Shown piece after piece: positions 43,923 to 52,520 of a stretch of DNA of 63,304 nt (within the stretch, counting starts at the first letter, position 1; each line of letters starts with the position of its first letter). The notes beneath the pieces were generated by a model. It saw only the letters and a program-made list of their open reading frames with translations. It did no database searches and was not told where the DNA came from. A program made the translations under genes and the position numbers. This DNA comes from Adlercreutzia mucosicola DSM 19490 (lineage in GTDB: Bacteria > Actinomycetota > Coriobacteriia > Coriobacteriales > Eggerthellaceae), in assembly GCF_000422625.1 (NCBI RefSeq), contig NZ_AUGK01000018.1, positions 1-63,304 of the forward strand. Reading direction: 5' to 3'.

Positions 43923-44100
43923 AGGGATTATCGTGGTTTAGGGACGTAGCGGAGAAAAATAATCTCGGTTTGATCTTTTCTATCCTATGCCGACGCGCCA
44001 TGCTGAGATCAGCTGTCCGCCGATGTGCCCCTCGTGATTGGTGGACGGCTTCCCGTTCGGCGCTTTGCCAGAAACAGATCCCGTTAGGAAAGGAATCCCC

Positions 44101-45054
44101 ATGCCATACGAAAAGGGCGACGGCAAGACCGTCGTCATCGCCCTGGGCGGCAACGCCCTCGGCAACACGCCCCAGGAGCAGCTGGAGCTCGTGCAGAACA
44201 CCGCCAAGCACATCGTCGACATGATCGAGGAGGGCACCAACGTCGTCGTGTCCCACGGCAACGGCCCCCAGGTCGGCATGATCAACAACGCGTTCGCCTA
44301 CGCCGCGGCCAACGACGACAAGACCCCGGACATGCCCTTCCCCGAGGCCGGCGCCATGAGCCAGGGCTACATCGGCTACCAGCTGTCCCAGGCCATCTTA
44401 AACGACGTCAAGTCCCGCGGGATCCCCCGCTCCACGGCCTGCATCGTGACCCAGACCGTGGTGGACGAGAACGATCCGGCGTTCCAGAACCCCACCAAGC
44501 CCGTGGGCGCGTTCATGGACGAGGAGACCGCCAGGGCCAAGGCCGAGGCCATGGGCATCACCGTGAAGGAGGACGCCGGCCGCGGCTGGCGCCAGGTGGT
44601 GGCCAGCCCCATCCCCAGGCGCATCGTCGAGTTCGACGCCGTCAAGGACCTCGTGGACGGCGGCTACATCGTCGTGTCCACCGGCGGCGGCGGGGTGCCG
44701 GTGTTCGAGACCCCCGAGGGCTACGTGGGCACCCCGGCCGTCATCGACAAGGACCGCTCCAGCGCGCTCATGGCCTCCGAGCTGGGCGCCGACATGCTGG
44801 TGATCCTCACCGCCGTGGAGAAGGTGTGCGTCAACTTCAACACCCCCGAGCAGGAGGAGATCTCCGAGATGACCGTGAGCCAGGCCCGCGAGTACATCGG
44901 GCAGGGCCAGTTCGCCCCCGGCTCCATGCTGCCGAAGGTGGAGGCCTGCATCGAGTACGTGGAGAAGTTCCCCGAGGGCCGCGCCCTCATCACCTCGCTG
45001 GAGTGCGCGGCCGCCGGCCTGCGCGGCGAGACCGGCACCGTCATCGTCGCCTAG
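44101..45054 (+). CDS. arcC: Carbamate kinase
   Basis: A 317-residue amino-acid-kinase-fold enzyme that makes ATP from carbamoyl phosphate and ADP. Family lines are TVVIALGGNALG, NVVVSHGNGPQVG, GYIGYQLSQAI, GWRQVVASPIPRRIVE, VVSTGGGGVPV and AVIDKDRSSALMASELGAD. It completes the agmatine pathway, whose other genes are at 54799-58790, although normally it sits directly beside them. AAAGGAA precedes ATG 44101. It appears to be a single-gene unit between the two C45 loci. Confidence 0.95.
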   Translation: MPYEKGDGKTVVIALGGNALGNTPQEQLELVQNTAKHIVDMIEEGTNVVVSHGNGPQVGMINNAFAYAAANDDKTPDMPFPEAGAMSQGYIGYQLSQAILNDVKSRGIPRSTACIVTQTVVDENDPAFQNPTKPVGAFMDEETARAKAEAMGITVKEDAGRGWRQVVASPIPRRIVEFDAVKDLVDGGYIVVSTGGGGVPVFETPEGYVGTPAVIDKDRSSALMASELGADMLVILTAVEKVCVNFNTPEQEEISEMTVSQAREYIGQGQFAPGSMLPKVEACIEYVEKFPEGRALITSLECAAAGLRGETGTVIVA

Positions 45055-45100
45055 GCGCGCGGGGCTCGGTCCCGCGTGGTCGGGCCTGGCGGAGCGATCC

Positions 45101-45125
45101 CGTAGGGGAGGGCTTCAGCCCTCCC
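45101..45125 (+). terminator. Palindromic repeat acting as terminator after arcC
   Basis: GGGAGGGCT-TC-AGCCCTCCC (45106-45125), preceded by CGTAG, a member of the palindromic repeat family seen at 11061 and 38063. Its place after the stop suits a terminator. Confidence 0.55.
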
Positions 45126-45532
45126 TGTCTCGCTCTCCCGGGCCCTCCCACGCCGCCAATCCTGGGCGAGCGTACGATCTATGCGCTCGACCTTCTCGTT
45201 TTGCCGGAGGTGAAAGGTTTCGTATAGATGCGGCGACTCCTCGATTCCAGCTTTACGTAGGATGCAGTTTTCACGGGAGGCCCCCTTCTCGCTATGAGTC
45301 TCGACAACTCGCAGCTTGACGGGGGTCTCCTTGTTTGCCACCACCCGAATGTAAACACGTCTTGGTACTAAACATCTAGCAGCTACTCATTTACCGAATG
45401 CAGGTATGACCTCGATACAGTTTCCGGTTCACCGCTTTTCCTTTGCGACTTCGGATACACTGTCTTTGGAAGCGAATCCGCACTGGGACGTTATTGCTGG
45501 TATCTGCATTGCAAAATAAAGGATGGAGCCTG

Positions 45533-46486
45533 ATGCTCGTACTATCTACCATTATGAGTTTGTTAATAAGGTCTGGCTGTGTGATCTCTGCGACCCTGTA
45601 TTTAATTCTCTTTATCGGAGATCGGAAGAAGGAATACCTGTATATCGCTCTATTTATGCTAAGCCAGTACTTAATTGAGCTGATGGTTCGAGGGTACGAG
45701 ACTGGTTCGCCAATTTACTATTACCTCCATAGTTATTTTTCAGCGCCCGTGGTGACCAAGTCGCTTCTCTATTGTGCGTCCGTCTTTCTCGTATGTTGTT
45801 TATTCAGGAGGGCTCTTGATAAATCAAGAGCATGGATATTAGTACTGGTGGAAGTGCTCTTGTTCATTTGGCTCGTCATGTTTCCCTTGCTGGAGGTGCG
45901 TACGGGGTTCTTGTATATTTGTTACCTGCTGCCATTCCAACTTCTGGTTGTCGTACTAGCTTTTATCGGCAGCAAATCCTTCGGCAGGGTAACGCAGAAG
46001 AGCATGTTTTTGAAGTTAGATGTATTCTTAAGAGTGGTTGGAATTCTTGGGATAGTGATTGTCTTTGAAGATGTCGTTACGGGACTATACTATGGGCTCG
46101 GTAATGACGTTGCGGGTCTGGTGGCCAGTGGAGCAATTCGAAGCCGTAATATTGGCGAGAATATTTTTCAAATAATCGTTGCCGTATATCTCATCGCTGT
46201 TGCGGGGCATTTCTTTGTTGGCAAGATCGCAGCGAAGCCGATTCATGATGAAGGTTCGACGGAGAGGCTTCCGGAAGAAGTCGTAGATACCTATGCAACA
46301 TCTGTTGGCCTCAGTCTCCGAGAGCGAGAGATTTTGGGATTCTTGCTTGAAGAAAAGAGCACACAGGAGATATCTGAATTGCTGTTTATCTCGGTCGGTA
46401 CGGTCAAGTCGCATACGCATAACATCTATCAAAAGGCCGGCGTTGGCAACAGGATGCAGTTGCTGCAGAAAATCAAATATTTATAG
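45533..46486 (+). CDS. Membrane-embedded LuxR regulator paired with C45 hydrolase 2
   Basis: A 317-residue protein with about seven hydrophobic helices (residues 8-240) and a LuxR helix-turn-helix (LSLREREILGFLLEEKSTQEISELLFISVGTVKSHTHNIYQKAGV). ATG 45533 is chosen because GGAG lies close upstream; a longer frame from 45443 has no such signal. Its codons are much AT-richer than those of the surrounding genes, like the hydrolase that follows in the same direction 262 bases on, so the pair was probably acquired together. Confidence 0.86.
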   Translation: MLVLSTIMSLLIRSGCVISATLYLILFIGDRKKEYLYIALFMLSQYLIELMVRGYETGSPIYYYLHSYFSAPVVTKSLLYCASVFLVCCLFRRALDKSRAWILVLVEVLLFIWLVMFPLLEVRTGFLYICYLLPFQLLVVVLAFIGSKSFGRVTQKSMFLKLDVFLRVVGILGIVIVFEDVVTGLYYGLGNDVAGLVASGAIRSRNIGENIFQIIVAVYLIAVAGHFFVGKIAAKPIHDEGSTERLPEEVVDTYATSVGLSLREREILGFLLEEKSTQEISELLFISVGTVKSHTHNIYQKAGVGNRMQLLQKIKYL

Positions 46487-46591
46487 CGCCGATTAAGCTG
46501 GATCGGTCGATATGAATCCAGCTCCCTTTTGCTCACGCCTGCTCTGGGCAGAATGAACCAGAGTTCATAGAGCACTAAACCAGGGTATAGG

Positions 46592-46609
46592 TTAAAAATG
46601 AGCATTTTT
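46592..46609. promoter_or_regulatory. AT-rich palindrome upstream of C45 hydrolase 2
   Basis: TAAAAATG-AG-CATTTTTA at 46592-46609, a perfect 8-bp inverted repeat 140 bases before the hydrolase start, in the gap between the LuxR gene and its presumed target. Candidate operator. Confidence 0.45.
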
Positions 46610-46748
46610 ATAGGGGTTAGTTCATGTGAAAATAGTTTGAAGAACTACATAATCTAGCCATTAGGTTGCTGACGATAGGGAGCTTTTGCTCGAGCTCTCA
46701 AGCTGTCGGCAATGCAAAGCTTTCGGTGAGAAAGGAAGGGGTTAGATT

Positions 46749-48395
46749 ATGAAAAGAAAGGTTGTCAGCGTATTGTGCTGCGCCAGCTTATGCTTAAGCA
46801 TGGTGGCATGCGCAGGATGTTCGACACAGAATGCGCCGAATGCAACATCAGGCGATACATCGGCAGATGTAGCGTCAACTCCTGAAAATCAAGGGTTTGA
46901 TGGAGTGTTTGACGCAACTGTCAACGCAGGGAATGCGCAGGAAGTTGTATATGTAAATGGCTCCTGGTTTGATATGGGGAGGCAGTATGGATTACAGCAA
47001 AAGGAGCAACTGGAGAATAACTGGGCGTCTGTAATGGCTCTAATTTATACGGAGGCAGACGATGCTGCGTATAACGAAGCCATGGGTAAGATTTTGAAGC
47101 ACTACGAAGAGGATGAGCCAGCTGTATTTGATTTCTTGTCAGGGATAGCTGACGGGGCAGGAATCTCAAAGGAAGATGCAGTGGTTGCAGTTATGGGCTC
47201 ATCTGTTCTTAACTATGATCTCATGATGCATTACGATCCTGAGCGTTCAAAAACATGTATGAATGTATCTGCATGGGGGAATATGACCCAGGATGGTCAT
47301 CATCTTGGAGGCGCCAATCTCGATGCAATCAGCGCGACGCCTGCTGCAATGTTCTCGGGGATGATTTCTTATCCGGATGACGGCTATGCAGTTATTGCGT
47401 CAGGCGGATTGCAGGGAAATGCATTCATGAATTCTGAAGGCCTTATTATTACCTATGCCGGGGGACCCCATGCATCCCCGAGCGAAGGTGCCGAGGTGAT
47501 CGACAGGGAGGGCACGTTCCTGGATACGCTGTTTGCTTATTGGTACACAGCTACAAAGTGTGCTTCAGCAGACGAAGCGGTCAAAATGCTTACAGAGACT
47601 GAGTGGATCCATACAGGCAACATCAACGTTTCCGATAACAACGGAAACGCATATCTCATCGAGCAAAAAGATAATGCATTTGTAGTACGCAAGGCCGGCG
47701 ACTACGATGAGACGGACTATCTTATTGCAGCGAATCATTTCAAGGATGAGTTATGGATGAATGATTCATACGAGGCATATCCTGACAGCGTACCGCGAGC
47801 TAATACTCTGGAAAGGGTTATGCTAGACGAAAGCGGCGATGTCACCCCACTTACACTCGCGAACGGACTCGGAAGCATTCGCTACTATGACGAGGGCAAA
47901 TGGAGTGAGGAAAACTGGGATTTCGGTGGTTTCTATCAGTTCCACTCTCCGGAAGGCGATGATCTAGAGTTCAAGACAATTTTCAGGACAATTTTTGACG
48001 GGACTGATCATGAAATGTATGTTCTGAGGGGCCATGACGAGAAATTCCGTTCAGACGTTCCCTATGGTACAGCTAACTACTGCAAGCTTATTCTTGGAGA
48101 GGACATGCAGGCTACTAATAAGCAGGCGGAAACCGATGCGCGTATTGCGGTAAGAAATGCAGGAGCTGAATTGTATAAGAACGAGTCGGTAGATGATGGC
48201 TCGTTGGAATACTACAATATGGCTGCTGAGGCAGTGCACACAGGATGCAATTACACAACCATGGCCGATTGCGCCGGAGCGCAGGGCGATAAGGAGCAGG
48301 CTGCGATCTTGTATGGTCTTGCGACTTCGCAATTTGCCAATGCCCAGCGATATGCCCAGGCATCTTATACGACTGAAAATGTAATCTTTAACTAG
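46749..48395 (+). CDS. Lipoprotein C45-type Ntn acyl-amide hydrolase (2)
   Basis: A 548-residue homologue of the gene at 42209 with the same plan but a Sec-type lipoprotein leader (MKRKVVSVLCCASLCLSMVAC, lipid-carrying Cys21 or Cys24) instead of Tat. The catalytic segment is SKTCMNVSAWGNMTQDGHHLGGANLD, nucleophile Cys170, with N-x-D conserved. The second half (NVSDNNGNAYLIEQ, DYLIAANHF) follows the Ntn fold. Codon use is AT-rich and unlike its neighbours. AAGGAAGGGG precedes ATG 46749. Export by a different route suggests separate origin from hydrolase 1. The substrate is unknown. Confidence 0.84.
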   Translation: MKRKVVSVLCCASLCLSMVACAGCSTQNAPNATSGDTSADVASTPENQGFDGVFDATVNAGNAQEVVYVNGSWFDMGRQYGLQQKEQLENNWASVMALIYTEADDAAYNEAMGKILKHYEEDEPAVFDFLSGIADGAGISKEDAVVAVMGSSVLNYDLMMHYDPERSKTCMNVSAWGNMTQDGHHLGGANLDAISATPAAMFSGMISYPDDGYAVIASGGLQGNAFMNSEGLIITYAGGPHASPSEGAEVIDREGTFLDTLFAYWYTATKCASADEAVKMLTETEWIHTGNINVSDNNGNAYLIEQKDNAFVVRKAGDYDETDYLIAANHFKDELWMNDSYEAYPDSVPRANTLERVMLDESGDVTPLTLANGLGSIRYYDEGKWSEENWDFGGFYQFHSPEGDDLEFKTIFRTIFDGTDHEMYVLRGHDEKFRSDVPYGTANYCKLILGEDMQATNKQAETDARIAVRNAGAELYKNESVDDGSLEYYNMAAEAVHTGCNYTTMADCAGAQGDKEQAAILYGLATSQFANAQRYAQASYTTENVIFN

Positions 48396-48452
48396 GCTTG
48401 CGGAACGCTGGCGGTACATCCCAAGCGCAGGCGGGGAGTCCGCTTCCTGGCA

Positions 48453-48475
48453 GGGGAGGGCTTTAAGCCCTCCCC
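48453..48475 (+). terminator. Terminator and palindromic repeat after C45 hydrolase 2
   Basis: GGGGAGGGCTT-T-AAGCCCTCCCC (48453-48463 and 48465-48475), perfectly paired, then TCTTGTT. It also belongs to the dispersed GGG(C/A)GG palindrome family. Confidence 0.6.
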
Positions 48476-48551
48476 TCTTGTTCCCTACGATGGGCGCCCT
48501 CCTTCTGCAGGGCGGTTAAATGAACTGAAGTCTCGTCGTTGGAAGATGCTA

Positions 48552-48591
48552 TTACTAAAATCAATTTTACTAAAGTAGACTTTAGTAAAAT
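48552..48591. promoter_or_regulatory. Strong AT-rich 13-bp palindrome with an extra half-site, no gene attached
   Basis: ATTTTACTAAAGT (48564-48576), AG, ACTTTAGTAAAAT (48579-48591), perfectly paired; a further half-site TTACTAAAA lies at 48552-48560. It looks like an operator, but no credible gene follows: the small frame after it degenerates within the GC-rich gap. Possibly left over from a deleted gene. Confidence 0.5.
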
Positions 48592-48745
48592 GTGCTTAAG
48601 CAAATTGGAAAGCGAGATGTTCTTCGGGCTTCTCATCCATTCTGGAATAGGGAGGGTGAGTCCAGGAGGCCGAAACGCCTTTTCGGGATACTGCGTGTTT
48701 GCGTGTTGCCGCAGTGCCGGCAAGGGCTGTGCGGGCGCATAGATT

Positions 48746-48792
48746 GGTCCCCGCGGCTCTGCGGGACTAATGACCGCAGAGCCGCGGGGACC
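48746..48792. repeat. Perfect 19-bp inverted repeat
   Basis: GGTCCCCGCGGCTCTGCGG (48746-48764) pairs with CCGCAGAGCCGCGGGGACC (48774-48792) around GACTAATGA. It lies between the convergent hydrolase and amidohydrolase genes; no T run, so either a factor-independent hairpin of another kind or a short mobile palindrome. Between 48396 and 48847 only this, the terminator and the AT-rich palindrome are seen. Confidence 0.65.
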
Positions 48793-48847
48793 TGTGTTCT
48801 GAAGGTTTGTGAGCCGTTCTGTATGGCTGGCACCTTCTGGCGTGGTT

Positions 48848-50653
48848 CTATCCCTCGTAGACGATGCGGCCGTCGGAGATGGTGTAGACCACGCGCGTGT
48901 CGGAGATGGCCTTGGCATCGACTTCGAGAATGTTGGTGTCCAGCACGACAAGATCGGCGAACTTGCCCACTTCAACGGTGCCGATAATATCGTCCATGAA
49001 GTTCTGGTAGGCGTTGTTCTTGGTGCAGGCCTCGAGCACCTGGTAGGCTGTGAGCCCCTGTTCGGGCCAGCGGGTCATATCGGTGTCCTCTTCCCCGGGA
49101 TAGGGCGAGTTGCGGGTAACGCCGGCCTCGATCGCATCGAGCGGAACAAATGGGATGACGGGGGCGTCTGAGGAGCCGCTGATGCAGATGCCTGCCTCGG
49201 CCAAGTGCTTTACCGGATACATCGCCATGGCGCGCTCATCGCCGACATAGGCGCGCTCCAGGTCCATGAGAGCATCGTGGTACATAAACAGGAATTGGAG
49301 ATTCGCCACTACATCCAAATCGGCCATGCGCTGGATATCCTCATCGGTAATGGCGCATACGTGGGTGATCGTGTGCCGCGCGTCGCGCTCCCCATTGGTC
49401 GCCCGAGCCTCCTCGTAGGCATCAAGGGTGCCGTGAACGGCGCCGTCGCCCATGGCGTGCACGTGCACCTGGATACCCTCTGCATCGAAGTCACGCACGA
49501 GGCGGTTAAAGTCTTCCTGGGGCCAAACGGGGGTGCCGCACCAGTCTTTGCCGAGTCCCGTCGATTCCAGATAGGGTTCCAGCATGACGGCGGTGCCGCT
49601 TTCGGTCACTCCGTCGTAGAAAATCTTCACGGTATTCGAAGAAATCATGTCTGTGGCGGAGTCGTTGTAGGACTTGATGACGGAAAGCACTTCGTCAAAG
49701 GTGCAATCTTCTCGCATAGTGGGGACGACGCGCATGCGCAGGGTCAAATTGCCCTCGTCCTCCACCTTGTGATACATGTCGATAATATCAAAACCGCCTT
49801 GGGTGATATTTGTAATGCCGGTTATGCCATAGGAGTTTGCTTCCTCCATGAATTTGTACAGGGCCTGTTCCAGCTTGTCGTTGGTCATGGTGTTGGGCAT
49901 GATGGCGAATACAATTCCCTTGGCGGCATCGCTGACGCACCCCGAAGGCTCGCCGTTCTCATTGCGATAGAACAGGCCGCCTTCTGGGTCGGGGGTGTCG
50001 GCGGTTACGCCAGCCATTTCGAGGGCCTTGGAATTGACCCAAGCGGCGTGGTAGGAGACGTCGTGGATGAGAATGGGCTTATCGGGGCAGATGGCATCTA
50101 GATCCTCTTTCTTGGGCCCGGGATTCGAGCCGTCGGGAAGCTGGTAGGCATTGAGCATGAAGGTCGCTCCGATGTAGCCTTCTTCGTCGGGATGGGCTTC
50201 CACGAAGGAGCGGGTTGCCTCGAGGTATTCCTCATTGGTGGTAAGTCCCGTTAGATCGATTTGGAAGAGGCTGTTGAACCAGTTGCCAGGGGCGTGGATG
50301 TGGCCGTCCATGAAGCCGGGGGAGACGAACTTGCCATCGAGGTCGATGACTTGAGTATTGTCCCCCACGAAAGCGTCGATGCCTGAATCATCGCCTACAT
50401 AGACGATCTTGTTGCCCGCGATAGCCACGGCTGAGGCAACATCGCCTTCCGACACCATGGTTTGCACGTGACCGTTGTAGAGCACGATATCGGCAATGTT
50501 TTGCTCGGGGGAAGCGGGTGCGCCAGTTGATCCAAGCGGCTCCCCGGATGCGCATCCACAAAGTCCGCCCGAGAACGCGGCGGCCGCAAGGGCGCTCGAT
50601 CCAATGACAAAATGACGACGGCTGAGAAGTTGTTCGACATGGGGTGCGCTCAT
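48848..50653 (-). CDS. Tat-exported lipoprotein amidohydrolase, YtcJ/amidohydrolase-3 type
   Basis: A 601-residue metal-dependent hydrolase. The leader has SRRHFVIGSSAL (twin-arginine) and a lipobox CGC ending at Cys34. The barrel begins ADIVLYNGHVQTMV; metal-ligand lines are SPGFMDGHIHAPGN, VHVHAMGDGAVHGTLDAYE, HTITHVCAITDEDI and SGSSDAPVIPFVPLDAIEAGVTR, and it ends with IGTVEVGKFADLVVLD. YtcJ-type enzymes act on amide or related bonds; most are cytoplasmic, so the exported, anchored form is notable. Downstream is the AT-rich gap; upstream its promoter region is split from the divergent LuxR gene (52521) by an ISLre2 element. Substrate unknown. Confidence 0.9.
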   Translation of the reverse strand: MSAPHVEQLLSRRHFVIGSSALAAAAFSGGLCGCASGEPLGSTGAPASPEQNIADIVLYNGHVQTMVSEGDVASAVAIAGNKIVYVGDDSGIDAFVGDNTQVIDLDGKFVSPGFMDGHIHAPGNWFNSLFQIDLTGLTTNEEYLEATRSFVEAHPDEEGYIGATFMLNAYQLPDGSNPGPKKEDLDAICPDKPILIHDVSYHAAWVNSKALEMAGVTADTPDPEGGLFYRNENGEPSGCVSDAAKGIVFAIMPNTMTNDKLEQALYKFMEEANSYGITGITNITQGGFDIIDMYHKVEDEGNLTLRMRVVPTMREDCTFDEVLSVIKSYNDSATDMISSNTVKIFYDGVTESGTAVMLEPYLESTGLGKDWCGTPVWPQEDFNRLVRDFDAEGIQVHVHAMGDGAVHGTLDAYEEARATNGERDARHTITHVCAITDEDIQRMADLDVVANLQFLFMYHDALMDLERAYVGDERAMAMYPVKHLAEAGICISGSSDAPVIPFVPLDAIEAGVTRNSPYPGEEDTDMTRWPEQGLTAYQVLEACTKNNAYQNFMDDIIGTVEVGKFADLVVLDTNILEVDAKAISDTRVVYTISDGRIVYEG

Positions 50654-50831
50654 AAAACCCTCCTTAATTCGTTCGCAGCGCTGTCTTCTTTTGGCGCTGC
50701 AGTGATTTAACTCTAAGAACCAGGGGGTCCTTTGTTAAGAAAAACAGAGAGGGTTTTTAGATTAATCGGAGGATGAATTTTTATCCCCCGCCCTTGAGCT
50801 GCGAAAACATGGGAGGTTAAGTTGGGTGCCG

Positions 50832-50840
50832 GGCAAGTCG
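50832..50840. repeat. 9-bp target-site duplication, left copy
   Basis: GGCAAGTCG directly left of the ISLre2 element; identical to 52457-52465. Confidence 0.85.
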
Positions 50841-52456
50841 GTGTGAGTTAACTTTGTCCGGATTCCGGGTCGCTCCCCTGTGCCACAGGAAGAGGGCCCC
50901 TCCTGTATCCTCTCGGGTTGTCTAGGCCGGAGACGGAGAGGAAGGACCCTCCATGCGCGATCATACCATGGCCCAGGCCGCTGCGGCGGCCCTGGCCGAC
51001 TGCTTCCTGCCCGACCTGGAGGCCACCGAGGACCTCGACTCGTTCGAGGCGTCCCTCGCTGCGGGCTCCAGGGCCCTTGCCGCCTCGGCGCTGTCGGCGT
51101 GCATCGAGCGCTTCGACCGCTCCCTGCGCTCCCAGGCGCCTCCCGGGTGGAGGGCGCACGAGGTGGCGCCCCGCACGCTGGTGACGCTCGTCGGGGAGGT
51201 CTCCTACCGGCGCACCGTCTACTTGGACGAGCATGGCTGCAGGCGCGCCTGGGCCGACGAGCTGCTGGGCGTGCGCCCGAGGGCGAGGCTGTCGGCGGGG
51301 GCGTTCCTGTGGCTGGCGAGGAGGTCTGCCGAGGTGTCGTTCCGCAAGGCGGCCGCCGACTTCGAGGCGATGAGCGGCGCCCGGGTCTCCCACGTCACGG
51401 CCATGCGCTGCGCGCGCGAGGAGGGCGCGCTGCTGCTGGCGGCGGCTCCCGAGGGCCCTGGGCTTTCCTGCGAGGGCGTCCGGGTGGAGGTGGACGGGCT
51501 GTGGGTGGCGCTGCAGCGGGCCGCCCACCGCGAGGAGGCGCTGCCGCGCTTCCTCTACGAGCAGTCCCGCGAGCGCTCCTCGATGGAGCTCAAGGTGGCC
51601 TCGGCCTACGCGGCCAAGCTGGATGCGGGGCGCGGGCGCAGGAGGCGCGCGGCGCTCGCGGTCGTGGCCTCGGCAGAGCCGCCCGAGGAGTTCTTCGAGA
51701 GGGTGCGGGCGCAGATGGCGGCCTCCTTCGAGCTGGACGACGTGCGCCGGGTCCACTACGGCGCCGACGGGGGCGCCTGGTGCGGCCCCGAGCGGCTGCG
51801 GGGGATGCTTCCCGCCCACGTGCGCGTCCTCTTCAAGCTGGACCCCTTCCACGTCATGCAGGCGGTCTGCCGGGCGTTCCCGGAGGGGCCGACGCGGGAG
51901 TGGGCCCGCCACCTGGCGCTTCGGGGCAAGGGCGCCGCCCTCGCCCGCATGGCCGAGCGGCTGGCCGCCAAGGCGACGGGGCCGAGGCGCGAGCGCGTCC
52001 GCCAGCTCGCCTCCTACGCGCGCCGCAACGCGGCCGCCATAGGGGCCCGCGCCGCCTCCATGGGCACCGCCGAGTCGACCAACGCCCTCATAGCCGCCCG
52101 CATGAAGGGGCGCGGGATGTCCTGGTCGAGGGAGGGCGCCGAGGCCATGTGCGCCCTGAGGTGCGCGGCGTGCACGGGCCGGGCGCTCGTGGCCCCCGCC
52201 AAGGGGGCGTGGCTCACCGAGCGGGAGAAGGCCGCCCGCCAGCCCGTCGGCACGAGCGCGGCGAAGGCGCCTTGGTCCAGCGGAAGCGGATGGGAGGTCC
52301 CCCACAGCTCGCGGCGGCACGCCAAGCAGCGCAGCGCCGAGGCCCTCTCGAAGGTGTGGTAGGATGCTCCCGTCGACGAATGCCCCGGCCGGCGCCCTCC
52401 AAGGGCAGGCTCCGGGGCCCTCTGGGAGCACCGCTCCGGATTCATGTAACTCACAC
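50841..52456 (+). mobile_element. ISLre2-family insertion sequence, 1616 bp, complete
   Basis: Terminal inverted repeats start GTGTGAGTTA on the left (50841-50850) and end TAACTCACAC on the right (52447-52456), with a second match TCCGGA further in. A 9-bp direct duplication flanks it, the size known for ISLre2 elements. It carries one intact transposase gene and sits in the divergent promoter region of amidohydrolase and LuxR genes. Confidence 0.9.
50953..52362 (+). CDS. ISLre2-family transposase
   Basis: A 469-residue protein of the UPF0236/ISLre2 family. Marks include GEVSYRRTVYLDEHGCRRAWADELLG, CEGVRVEVDGLWVALQRA (first catalytic Asp region), RRVHYGADGGAWCGP, FKLDPFHVMQA, and the end segment ESTNALIAARMKGRGMSWSREGAEAMCALR. 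The reading frame is intact from ATG 50953, within the terminal repeats, so the copy may still be active. Confidence 0.92.
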   Translation: MRDHTMAQAAAAALADCFLPDLEATEDLDSFEASLAAGSRALAASALSACIERFDRSLRSQAPPGWRAHEVAPRTLVTLVGEVSYRRTVYLDEHGCRRAWADELLGVRPRARLSAGAFLWLARRSAEVSFRKAAADFEAMSGARVSHVTAMRCAREEGALLLAAAPEGPGLSCEGVRVEVDGLWVALQRAAHREEALPRFLYEQSRERSSMELKVASAYAAKLDAGRGRRRRAALAVVASAEPPEEFFERVRAQMAASFELDDVRRVHYGADGGAWCGPERLRGMLPAHVRVLFKLDPFHVMQAVCRAFPEGPTREWARHLALRGKGAALARMAERLAAKATGPRRERVRQLASYARRNAAAIGARAASMGTAESTNALIAARMKGRGMSWSREGAEAMCALRCAACTGRALVAPAKGAWLTEREKAARQPVGTSAAKAPWSSGSGWEVPHSSRRHAKQRSAEALSKVW

Positions 52457-52465
52457 GGCAAGTCG
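52457..52465. repeat. 9-bp target-site duplication, right copy
   Basis: GGCAAGTCG directly right of the ISLre2 element, identical to the left copy. Confidence 0.85.
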
Positions 52466-52520
52466 TTGGCCTTAGCTGCCAAATTGTCTATAATGTTTGC
52501 TGCCCGATGAAGGAGGAGTT

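Noticed and set aside
48539-48742. 67-aa frame after the AT-rich palindrome
   Set aside because: It begins inside the operator region, degenerates into low-quality composition, and has no ribosome site.
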